DNA of 39,515 nt, from contig JADHXR010000066.1 in assembly GCA_016782865.1 (NCBI GenBank), forward strand, positions 1 through 39,515, given 5' to 3'. The notes beneath the pieces were generated by a model. That model had not been told where the DNA came from, ran no database searches, and saw only the letters and a list, made by a program, of their open reading frames with translations. Position 1 is the first letter of the stretch. Each line of letters opens with the position of its first letter. The position numbers were made by a program, and so were the translations under genes. Origin of the DNA: Phycisphaerae bacterium. GTDB lineage: Bacteria; Planctomycetota; Phycisphaerae; Sedimentisphaerales; Anaerobacaceae. This document shows, piece after piece, positions 31,843 to 39,515 of the stretch.

Positions 31843-32502
31843 CTAGAAACGATATGCCAAGCCGACACCGAAAAGCCAGGGATCAATATCCACCTTCGTT
31901 TTCACTGTGCCCAGTGCTGTCTTTGCAGAAACGTCTGTGTCCAGCCAGATCTTTTTCACATCAAAATTAATGGCCCAGTTCTCATTGATCCCAACATCAA
32001 ATCCTGCCTGAAGAGCAAAGCCAAAGGCATTATCATAATCAATGCTTGAGGCAGTACCTGGATCATCATCAAAGAAAATCGTGTAATTAACACCTGCACC
32101 AACATACGGGCGAAGTTTGCCATCAGGAATGAAATGATACTGCAGGGTCAAGGTGGGTGGTAAGAGTTTCACGTCTCCGAGATCATATTTGCCCACTCCG
32201 GGGATATGTACTGCTTCAACGTCATGAGGAGATACTGTAAGAGTCAGTTCTGCCGCGACATTATCAGTGAAGAAATAGCTGAAATCCACATCGACGGTAA
32301 CGGAGTCATCAACTTTAGCTTTCCCTCCAATTACTGTAATGGTAGAGCTATCATCATCAGGCTCTACGCCCAAGATGCGGGCTCTTATCATCCATGGACT
32401 TTCCCCAGCCTGGGCCATTGCCGTATAAGGGAGAATTCCAGCTACTACGAACGCACAGATCGCTATGAATACGACTTTGGTAAAACGCGGTGCATCTTTC
32501 AT
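31843..32502 (-). CDS. OmpW-family outer membrane beta-barrel protein
   Basis: The 219-residue protein starts at ATG 32502, behind GGAAGGA about 6-10 nt upstream. The signal peptide runs through AGILPYTAMA. The mature chain begins SPWMIRARILGVEPDDDS as in OmpW and has alternating strands (LPPTLTLQYHFIPDGKLRPY, VGAGVNYTIFF). It ends in AYRF, with the terminal Phe that the barrel assembly machinery recognises. OmpW barrels have eight strands and pass small hydrophobic compounds. Presence of such a protein indicates a Gram-negative type outer membrane. Codons are clearly more AT-rich than in the upstream genes, as in several genes of the right third, which may point to transfer. A terminator follows. 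Confidence 0.9.
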   Translation of the reverse strand: MKDAPRFTKVVFIAICAFVVAGILPYTAMAQAGESPWMIRARILGVEPDDDSSTITVIGGKAKVDDSVTVDVDFSYFFTDNVAAELTLTVSPHDVEAVHIPGVGKYDLGDVKLLPPTLTLQYHFIPDGKLRPYVGAGVNYTIFFDDDPGTASSIDYDNAFGFALQAGFDVGINENWAINFDVKKIWLDTDVSAKTALGTVKTKVDIDPWLFGVGLAYRF

Positions 32503-32942
32503 GTGTTCCTTCCTTTCTCTCTTTGTGCATTTTTCCTGAGTAAGCCACCTTTGCCGGGGCAACGCCAACATAATCTACAAATGAAGCGTAATACGACTGC
32601 CATTTTCCCGTCCATGAGAAGACAAGGCAAGGGCAAATTTCCCTTTACTGAGAAAATATTATCAACAACCTGCCTCAACACCATTAAATCCTTATTCTTA
32701 ATGGGTTTGTATGCGGCCTTTTTTTGAAGGGGGCGATGCGTTGACCGGGAATTTGTTTGGAATTCCCCATTATCAGGGAGTTTTTCTGGGAACAATTGCT
32801 CAGCACAGCATTGTTGCTTCGCCCGCACAAATCCGGTAATATGACATGTCGCATTCGGTGGAGCGTAGTGAAATCAAGTTCTTTGGCAAATGTCGATTTA
32901 TAGTGTTGAGCCATGCACAAGTGATTCATGGAGATCCGAACG
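32503..32942. other. Divergent intergenic region between ompW and the Asp-box protein gene
   Basis: No gene is supported here. Small inverted repeats are visible: GGGAATT/AATTCCC at 32747-32767, TTCCC/GGGA followed by a short T run near 32763-32785, and AACAAT/ATTGTT near 32792-32816. The divergent arrangement implies promoters in both directions, but no convincing -35/-10 pair was identified. Confidence 0.4.
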
Positions 32943-35900
32943 ATGCGAAACTTTCTATTCGGTTTGTTACTGGCTGGTCTGCTCACCTGTTCGGTGCAGG
33001 CGGATGAGACGGACGAGAAGAAGGAAGAGAAGAAATTAAGCGCTGGGACTTTCAGCGGAATCAAGCTGCGAAACATTGGTCCGGCCCTTATGTCAGGGCG
33101 AATCTCTGACATCGCTATCGATCCGACGCAGCCTAACACATGGTATGTCGCAGCCGGCTCGGGCAACGTGTGGAAGACCGTCAACGCCGGCACGACATGG
33201 ACGCCGATTTTCGACGACTACGACTCCTACTCCATCGGCTGTGTCACTATCGATCCGGCCAACCACCACGTCGTCTGGGTGGGAACCGGCGAAAACGTCG
33301 GCGGACGCCACGTCGGTTACGGCGACGGAGTCTATAGGAGCCTGGACGGCGGCAAGAGTTTCAAGAATGTCGGCCTCAAGAACAGCGAGCACATCGCCAA
33401 TATCCTTGTGGATCCCCGTGATTCCGACACCGTATATGTCGCATCCCAGGGGCCGCTCTGGTCGGCAGGCGGAGAGCGCGGGCTCTACAAAACCACTGAC
33501 GGCGGCAAGAACTGGAAACAGATTCTGTCCAAAGGGCCCTACACGGGAGTCACCGATCTCGCATTCGATCCGCGCGATCCGGATGTGCTCTATGCCGCTA
33601 CCCATCAACATCATCGCACCGTCTGGGCCCTGGTCAACGCCGGTCCTGAATCGGGTATTCACAAGTCGACCGATGGAGGTCAAACCTGGCAACAGTTGAA
33701 AAGTGGCCTGCCCTCGGCCGACAAGGGCAAAATCGCCCTGGCGGTTTCACCGGTCAGGCCCAACGTGGTTTATGCCTCGATCGAGCTGGCCGGGCGCAAG
33801 GGCGGCCTCTGGCGTTCGGAAGATACCGGCCAAAGCTGGAGCAAGATGAGCGATTATGTCAGCGGAGGCACCGGACCTCACTATTACCAGGAAATCTATT
33901 GCGATCCGCACCGCTTCGATGTTCTCTACCACGCAAACGTTCGATTGGGACGCACCGAAGACGGCGGCAGGACCTGGCAGACCGTCGAGAGCCGTTGGAA
34001 GCACGTTGACAATCACGCCGTAGCTTTCCATCCGAACGACCCCGATTTTCTGTTGGTCGGCTGCGACGGCGGGCTCTATCGTTCTTTCGACCGCGGCAAA
34101 ACGTACGGATTTTTCGCCAATCTTCCTGTGACCCAATTCTACAAAGTAGACGTTGACTATGATGAGCCTTTCTACCACGTGGTGGGGGGCACGCAGGACA
34201 ACGCCACCCAGTACGGGCCTGTTCGCACGGGAAACTCCTCCGGCATTCGTAACAGCGACTGGCGGGCTATCATCGGCGGTGACGGGCACGACTGCGCCAT
34301 AGACCCCAACGATCCCAACATCATCTACTGCGAATCCCAGCAGGGATTCCTGAGACGCTATGACCGGCAGACCGGTGAATCGGTCAGCATTCGTCCGCGC
34401 CCGGCAAAAGGCGAGAAGGATCTGCGCTTCAACTGGGACTCGCCTATTCTCGTCAGCCCCCATTCCCACAAGCGTCTTTACTTCGGGTCCAACAAACTCC
34501 ATCGCAGTGACGATCGAGGCGATTCATGGACCGCCATCAGCGGCGACCTGTCCCGCAACAAGGATCGTTACAGATTGAAACACATGGATCGGGTCTGGAG
34601 CATCGACGCCGCTTACGACACTGGGGCCATGTCGCAATACGGCAATATCACGTCGATCTCCGAGTCTCCCTTGAAGCAGGGACTCATCTATATCGGCACG
34701 GATGACGGTCTCATCCATGTAACCGAGGACACAGGCCGGAACTGGCGAAAAGTGGACCGCATTTACGGCGTCCCGGAGGAGGCGTTCGTCAATGACATAA
34801 AGGCGGATCGTCATAACGTCGACACGGTTTACGCCGTGCTTGATGATCACAAGACCGGAGACTTCGCACCCTACCTGGTAAGGAGCGATGACCGAGGCAG
34901 GACGTGGTACTCCATCGTCGGCGATCTGCCCGAGAGGCAAATCCTCTGGCGCTTCACCCAGGATCATATCGAGCCCGATCTCTATTTCCTCGGAGCCGAA
35001 TTCGGTCTCTATTTCAGTCTTGACGGAGGCGACAAATGGATCAAGCTCAAGGGGGATGTTCCGACGATTCCTTTTAGAGATATCGAGATTCAGCGCCGGG
35101 AAAATGATTTGGTGGGCGCCTCATTTGGGCGCAGCTTCTTCGTACTGGACGATTATTCCTTCCTGCGTCAGATCGGCGGCAAGACTCTGGACGAGGAGGA
35201 GTTTATTCTGTTCGGCATCCGCAAGGCCCGGCTGCACGTGCCCGGCCGTACTCTCGGCAGTGAAAAGGGAAGTCAGGGCGATGGTTTCTTCGCAGCACCC
35301 AATCCCCCGTCCGGCGCGGTGCTGACCTACTATCTCAAAGACTCGCTGAAAACCCTCAAGCAGAAGCGCAGTGAAGAAGAGGGAAAGATCAAGAAGCAGG
35401 ATGGCGACAACCCGTACCCCGGATGGCAAGCAATAAAGGATGAGCAGCGCGAGGAAAGTCCGACCGTGACTTTTGTTATCAAGGACACGAAGGGCAACGT
35501 TGTGAACCGTGTCGCCGGATCGACATCCGCCGGCTTCCATCGTGTAAGCTGGAATCTGCGCTATGCCTCTCTGTCGTCTGCCGGCGGCAGCGGACCTTTT
35601 GTTACTCCCGGAAAATATGTTGTGGCCGCCGCCAAACGCGTCCGGGACGAGGTGACGCCGCTCGGCAATCCGCAGACGGTTGAAGTTGTTCCGATGGCCA
35701 CTGCGTCCTTGCCCGTCCAGAACCGTAATACGGTGCTCCAATTCTACATGACCGCCGGTGAGCTTGTGCGTGCCATCAGGGGCACTAACGGAAAACTGGA
35801 TGAAGTCTTGAGCCAGTTAGCCGAAATCAAGCAGGCGCTGAAGCAGTCGCCCAGGGGCAGCGAGCAACCGCTCGAACAGGCCCGCCGATTGGAACTGAAG

Positions 35901-36194
35901 TTGAAGGACATCCGCGAATCGCTGGTCGGCGACACGGTGATCTCACAACACAACGAACCCGACCGCATCTCTATTGCGAATCGGGCCAATTCGGCGATGA
36001 GCGGCGCCGGATCGACCTACGGTCCGACAAAAACTCATCGGGCCGATTATGAGACCGCAAAAGAGGAATTCGAGGCCGTGCTTGGCCGGGTGAAGAGATT
36101 GGTCGAAGGAGACTTTGTGAATCTGCAGAAAAACCTGGAAGCGGCAGGCTTGCCATGGACGTCCGGCCGGGCAATTCCACAGTTGAAGGAATAA
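32943..36194 (+). CDS. Exported Asp-box (BNR/VPS10-type) beta-propeller protein
   Basis: The 1083-residue protein starts at ATG 32943 (GGAGAT 7 nt upstream; an ATG at 32928 lacks spacing). A signal peptide covers about 1-20. About ten Asp boxes of the form S-x-D-x-G-x-x-W/F lie between residues 140 and 710 (SLDGGKSF, TTDGGKNW, STDGGQTW, SEDTGQSW, TEDGGRTW, SDDRGDSW, SDDRGRTW, SLDGGDKW). They indicate one or two sortilin/VPS10-like propellers (RNIGPALMSGRISDIAIDPT is the usual opening). The C-terminal 300 residues hold a charged linker, a beta-sandwich with VTFVIKDTKGNVVNRVAG, and a helical segment. Such proteins are generally surface or periplasmic and bind proteins or glycans. No catalytic site was identified. 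The M3 peptidase gene follows closely. Confidence 0.88.
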   Translation: MRNFLFGLLLAGLLTCSVQADETDEKKEEKKLSAGTFSGIKLRNIGPALMSGRISDIAIDPTQPNTWYVAAGSGNVWKTVNAGTTWTPIFDDYDSYSIGCVTIDPANHHVVWVGTGENVGGRHVGYGDGVYRSLDGGKSFKNVGLKNSEHIANILVDPRDSDTVYVASQGPLWSAGGERGLYKTTDGGKNWKQILSKGPYTGVTDLAFDPRDPDVLYAATHQHHRTVWALVNAGPESGIHKSTDGGQTWQQLKSGLPSADKGKIALAVSPVRPNVVYASIELAGRKGGLWRSEDTGQSWSKMSDYVSGGTGPHYYQEIYCDPHRFDVLYHANVRLGRTEDGGRTWQTVESRWKHVDNHAVAFHPNDPDFLLVGCDGGLYRSFDRGKTYGFFANLPVTQFYKVDVDYDEPFYHVVGGTQDNATQYGPVRTGNSSGIRNSDWRAIIGGDGHDCAIDPNDPNIIYCESQQGFLRRYDRQTGESVSIRPRPAKGEKDLRFNWDSPILVSPHSHKRLYFGSNKLHRSDDRGDSWTAISGDLSRNKDRYRLKHMDRVWSIDAAYDTGAMSQYGNITSISESPLKQGLIYIGTDDGLIHVTEDTGRNWRKVDRIYGVPEEAFVNDIKADRHNVDTVYAVLDDHKTGDFAPYLVRSDDRGRTWYSIVGDLPERQILWRFTQDHIEPDLYFLGAEFGLYFSLDGGDKWIKLKGDVPTIPFRDIEIQRRENDLVGASFGRSFFVLDDYSFLRQIGGKTLDEEEFILFGIRKARLHVPGRTLGSEKGSQGDGFFAAPNPPSGAVLTYYLKDSLKTLKQKRSEEEGKIKKQDGDNPYPGWQAIKDEQREESPTVTFVIKDTKGNVVNRVAGSTSAGFHRVSWNLRYASLSSAGGSGPFVTPGKYVVAAAKRVRDEVTPLGNPQTVEVVPMATASLPVQNRNTVLQFYMTAGELVRAIRGTNGKLDEVLSQLAEIKQALKQSPRGSEQPLEQARRLELKLKDIRESLVGDTVISQHNEPDRISIANRANSAMSGAGSTYGPTKTHRADYETAKEEFEAVLGRVKRLVEGDFVNLQKNLEAAGLPWTSGRAIPQLKE

Positions 36195-36251
36195 GCCACG
36201 AACAGATTGAGACAGATACTCCATAGAATATCAAATGAAAGGACAATGGAA

Positions 36252-38339
36252 ATGGAAAAAATGATGTACCTTTTTGCTTTAATTATTTTGACTGCTGGCT
36301 GCGGCATTAGACCGGAAAATCTGCTGGTACAAGAGTGGGACACCCCATTCCAGACGCCCCCATTTGATGAAATTAAAAGCGAGCATTTCATGCCCGCATT
36401 TCTCGAAGCAATGGAATCTGAAAAAGCTGAGGTTGAGGCGATCGCAGATAATGAAGAAGAGCCGACATTTAGGAACACTATTGAGGCATTGGAAGAAGGC
36501 GGGGAGCTGCTTGACAGAGTGAGCAGAGTGTTCAGTTGCCTTAACAGCGCTAACACAAATGACCAATTGCAGAGTATATCAAAAGAAGTTGCACCATTGC
36601 AGGCCAAACACAATGACGATATAAATCTCAATGAAAAACTTTTCGCAAGAATAGAACAAATCTATGAAAAGAAAGAAAGCCTTGGGCTTACCCCCGAACA
36701 AAACACACTGCTGGAAAACTACTTTCTTGGTTTTGTCAGAAGCGGAGCTAATCTCAATGATGAAGATAAAGAAAAGTTGAGAAACATAAATGAAGAGTTG
36801 AGCAATCTCTATGTCAAGTTCAGGCAAAACCATCTGAAACAGACCAATGCCATCGCTATGGTGATAGATAACGATGAGGACCTCGCCGGACTGCCGGACG
36901 GGGTTGTTCAGGCTGCCGCCGAAATGGCAAAGGCAAGAGGCATGGAAGGCAAATGGGTGTTCACGCTTCAGAAGCCAAGTTTTATTCCCTTTCTGGTGAA
37001 TTCGGAAAAACGCAACCTCCGGGAGACCATTTTCAAAGCATATATCAATCGCGGCAACAACAACGACGAATTTGACAATAAGAAGCTGATATCCAGGATT
37101 GCTGCTCTAAGGGTTAGGAAAGCGAATTTATTGGGTTATACAACCCACGCTGATTTCGTTCTTGAAAGAAACATGGCGAAGAATCCGGCGAACGTCTACA
37201 AATTTCTAAACGACCTGTGGAAACCCGCTTCGAGAAGGGCAAAAATGGAAGTTGCGGATATGCAGGCAATGATCAATAAAGAAGGCCATGATTTCAGACT
37301 GCAGGCCTGGGACTGGTGGTATTATGCCGAAAAGGTGAAGAAAGAAAAATATGCCCTGGATGATGCTATGCTTCGCCCTTATTTCAAAATGGAAAATGTT
37401 CGCAAAGGCGCCTTTGATGTGGCCGAGAAGCTGTACGGAATAAGATTCGCTAAAAGGAGTGACATTAAGGTCTATCATCCGGACGTCGAAGTGTTTGAGG
37501 TGCTGGAAGCTGACCGAACACATCTGGGCGTTTTTTATTCTGACTATTATCCGCGTGACGGTAAAAGAAGCGGCGCCTGGTCGAGTTCGTTCAGAAGCCA
37601 GTCCAACATCGAGGGCGATTTCATTACGCCATTGGTCTACAATGTTGGCAATTTCGCAAAACCCACTGCGGATAAACCATCCTTGATGAGTATGGATGAA
37701 GTAGAAACACTCTTTCATGAATTAGGCCATGGGTTGAACAGTCTATTCGCAAATACAACTTACAGCGGATCGAGAAGAGTACCTAGAGATTTTGTTGAGC
37801 TTCCCTCGCAAATTATGGAAAACTGGGCAAGGGATCCCGCCGTACTGAAAACCTATGCGTTTCATTATGAAACCGGCAAGCCGATTCCACAGGAGCTGAT
37901 CGATAAGCTTGAAAACGCTAAACACTTCAATCAGGGCTTTATGACGGTTGAGTATCTGGCTGCCTCCTTTCTGGATATGGATTGGCACCTACTCACAGAT
38001 ACAAATGAGCAGGATGCCGCAAAATTTGAAAGAGAATCACTGGGCAAAATAGGATTGATATCTGAGATCGAATCCCGCTATCAAAGTACCAATTTTGGCC
38101 ACATATTTTCCAGCGGAGGCTATTCTTCCGGGTATTACAGTTATATCTGGGCCGCAGTTCTTGACGCTGATGCATTCCAAGCATTCAAGGAAACCGATCT
38201 GTTCAATAAGGAACTGGCCGCTTCGTTCAGAAGGAACGTTCTATCCATGGGAAGCAACGATACGATGGCTCAATATATTGAATTCAGAGGATGTGAACCC
38301 AAAGTTGATGCCTTACTCAAAAGGCGGGGACTGGATTGA
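36252..38339 (+). CDS. M3-family zinc metallopeptidase lipoprotein (peptidyl-dipeptidase/oligopeptidase)
   Basis: The 695-residue protein is placed at ATG 36252, 8 nt from AAAGGA; ATGs at 36207 and 36246 fit less well. The signal MEKMMYLFALIILTAGC has a lipobox, so the enzyme is probably lipid-anchored. The zinc motif HELGH is H489-E490 and H493, with E516 in FVELPSQ as the third ligand; this is the M3 pattern of oligopeptidase A and Dcp. The N-terminal helical part and the C-terminal FGHIFSSGGYSSGYYSYIWA complete the fold. It would cleave dipeptides or short peptides in the periplasm. Codons are strongly A/T-rich compared with the Asp-box gene 57 bp upstream, and the closest look is to Bacteroidota-type sequences, suggesting transfer. 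Confidence 0.92.
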   Translation: MEKMMYLFALIILTAGCGIRPENLLVQEWDTPFQTPPFDEIKSEHFMPAFLEAMESEKAEVEAIADNEEEPTFRNTIEALEEGGELLDRVSRVFSCLNSANTNDQLQSISKEVAPLQAKHNDDINLNEKLFARIEQIYEKKESLGLTPEQNTLLENYFLGFVRSGANLNDEDKEKLRNINEELSNLYVKFRQNHLKQTNAIAMVIDNDEDLAGLPDGVVQAAAEMAKARGMEGKWVFTLQKPSFIPFLVNSEKRNLRETIFKAYINRGNNNDEFDNKKLISRIAALRVRKANLLGYTTHADFVLERNMAKNPANVYKFLNDLWKPASRRAKMEVADMQAMINKEGHDFRLQAWDWWYYAEKVKKEKYALDDAMLRPYFKMENVRKGAFDVAEKLYGIRFAKRSDIKVYHPDVEVFEVLEADRTHLGVFYSDYYPRDGKRSGAWSSSFRSQSNIEGDFITPLVYNVGNFAKPTADKPSLMSMDEVETLFHELGHGLNSLFANTTYSGSRRVPRDFVELPSQIMENWARDPAVLKTYAFHYETGKPIPQELIDKLENAKHFNQGFMTVEYLAASFLDMDWHLLTDTNEQDAAKFERESLGKIGLISEIESRYQSTNFGHIFSSGGYSSGYYSYIWAAVLDADAFQAFKETDLFNKELAASFRRNVLSMGSNDTMAQYIEFRGCEPKVDALLKRRGLD

Positions 38340-38506
38340 GAATATCGGCTCGTGCTTCAAACAACGATATGAGTTAATTAGGGACGTTTACCTATTTGGG
38401 GACTTAAAGGCGTAATGTTATGTCATTTTTGATTTGAGTGGAGATCGTGCACCCTTTATGTTCAGCCATATTGGAAGAATATTAATTCACTGAAACATTA
38501 AAGCTT

Positions 38507-39515
38507 ATGATCAGACTCAGAGAGATAACATTGCCCTTCGACCACAAGGAAGAAGCCCTGGCCGACAGCATTATAGAACGTCTGGGTATTGAAGAGCACC
38601 AACTCCTCAACTTTACCATAGTCCACAAATCCATAGACGCAAGGCGTAAGAACCATATTGTGGCTGTTTATACAATAGACGTGGGACTCCAAAACGAGCC
38701 TGAACTGCTTTGCATATTTTCGCAAGACATTCGGATTTCCGCCGCGCCTTGTATGAATTACCAGTTGCCAACAGTTGGCAATTTGCACGGTGCGACTCCC
38801 GTTGTCATCGGAAGCGGCCCTTGCGGCCTCTTTGCTGCCTTGATCCTTGCTCAACTGGGGTTTGAGCCTGTGCTGATAGAAAGAGGAAAGCAAGTCAGCT
38901 CAAGAGTAAAGGACGTCCAAGACTTTTGGCATAAAGGGCAGCTTGATCCTGAATCTAATGTGCAGTTCGGTGAAGGTGGAGCAGGCACTTTTTCCGACGG
39001 GAAACTTACTACCCGGATAAAGGATAAATATAACCGTTCAAGAAAAGTTCTCGAAGAATTTGTAAGGGCCGGAGCACCGGAAGAAATACTCTATCAGGCC
39101 AAGCCTCATATCGGCACAGACAATCTCGTTAAGATTGTAAAGAACCTTCGCAACACAATTATCTCGTCGGGCGGACAGGTCCGCTTCGAAACAAAACTGA
39201 CAGGTATTAAGATAGAAGACAGCAAGGTGGCCGGCGCAATTGTTAACGACTCTGAAACTATCGAGACAGATACCATAGTGCTTGCCTTGGGACACAGCGC
39301 AAGGGACACATTCGAGATGCTGCATCAACTGGAAATACCTATAGAAGCAAAGCCGTTTTCAATAGGCGTTCGTATCGAGCATCCCCAAAGCCTGATAGAC
39401 AAGGCCCAGTACGGCAGATTTGCATCGCATCGGCTTCTTGGCCCGGCTGAATATAAGCTGGTCCACCACTGCGAGAATGGCCGCTCTGCATATACTTTCT
39501 GTATGTGCCCCGGTG
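38507..39515 (+). CDS. COG2509-type FAD-dependent protein (3' end outside window)
   Basis: From ATG 38507 the frame runs to the right edge for 336 codons without a stop. The N-terminal 95 residues form a small alpha/beta domain (MIRLREITLPFDHKEEALAD). The FAD-binding Rossmann motif is G102-x-G104-x-x-G107 in VVIGSGPCGLFAALILAQLG. QFGEGGAGTFSDGKLTTRIK and ALGHSARDTFEMLHQ are conserved blocks of the uncharacterised FAD-dependent dehydrogenase group COG2509. The cofactor role is predicted, but no substrate is known. No Shine-Dalgarno is clear. The 167 bp before it contain no other feature. It follows the M3 gene on the same strand and shares its more AT-rich composition. Confidence 0.9.
   Translation, partial: MIRLREITLPFDHKEEALADSIIERLGIEEHQLLNFTIVHKSIDARRKNHIVAVYTIDVGLQNEPELLCIFSQDIRISAAPCMNYQLPTVGNLHGATPVVIGSGPCGLFAALILAQLGFEPVLIERGKQVSSRVKDVQDFWHKGQLDPESNVQFGEGGAGTFSDGKLTTRIKDKYNRSRKVLEEFVRAGAPEEILYQAKPHIGTDNLVKIVKNLRNTIISSGGQVRFETKLTGIKIEDSKVAGAIVNDSETIETDTIVLALGHSARDTFEMLHQLEIPIEAKPFSIGVRIEHPQSLIDKAQYGRFASHRLLGPAEYKLVHHCENGRSAYTFCMCPG

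Overview
The window looks like a piece of a Planctomycetota chromosome, most likely a Phycisphaerae or Sedimentisphaerales type lineage, probably from an environmental assembly. This rests on gene content, not on a marker gene: a LamG protein with the repeated 'YYWRIDEVND' module, a Tat-type sulfatase next to a CehA/McbA-type metallohydrolase, a large membrane Ser/Thr kinase paired with an ECF43-like sigma factor, VIT/vWA and dockerin proteins, Asp-box and PQQ-type beta-propellers, and many exported proteins of unknown role. The DNA is moderately GC-rich. The right end (OmpW, M3 peptidase, FAD protein) is visibly more AT-rich than the rest. No rRNA, tRNA, CRISPR array or autonomous transposase was seen.

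Layout. 1-1360 (minus): 5' part of a secreted LamG protein that runs off the left edge. 1361-2600: mostly non-coding, with an orphan terminator, simple intergenic repeats and a decayed sulfatase fragment. 2605-4512: an exported protein of unknown role. 4639-4889: a small element with inverted ends that recurs at 11170-11363. 4923-6140: a PadR repressor and a HAAS membrane protein overlapping by 4 bp behind a clear promoter/operator. 6152-6895: two broken small genes.

6933-11151 (minus) is the most interesting block. An ECF sigma factor is followed by a one-pass membrane protein with an outward dockerin pair, a secreted cohesin-like protein, and a VIT/vWA lipoprotein whose frame breaks in a run of six G. 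The last three genes are joined by 4-bp overlaps. It reads as a candidate envelope-sensing or surface-assembly system in which a dockerin protein sits where an anti-sigma factor is expected. One of the inverted-repeat elements has landed about 10 nt upstream of the sigma factor gene.

11364-20292: non-coding DNA with a second orphan terminator, then ispD, a corrinoid adenosyltransferase, a GT1-like glycosyltransferase, a YdjM-like membrane protein, and an exported set (enolase-superfamily lipoprotein, sulfatase, CehA/McbA hydrolase) suggestive of polysaccharide or sugar-acid breakdown. 20580-26539: the ECF43-like sigma factor and membrane kinase pair, behind a secreted beta-propeller protein.

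26721-31614: a secreted PQQ-type propeller with an embedded Rossmann methyltransferase-like domain, followed 17 bp later by a UROD-family methyltransferase, which converges on an Rrf2 regulator. 31843-39515: OmpW, a large Asp-box/VPS10-type propeller protein, an M3 peptidase lipoprotein and the start of a COG2509-type FAD protein that runs off the right edge. All functional statements come from reading translations and motifs by eye; no database search was possible.
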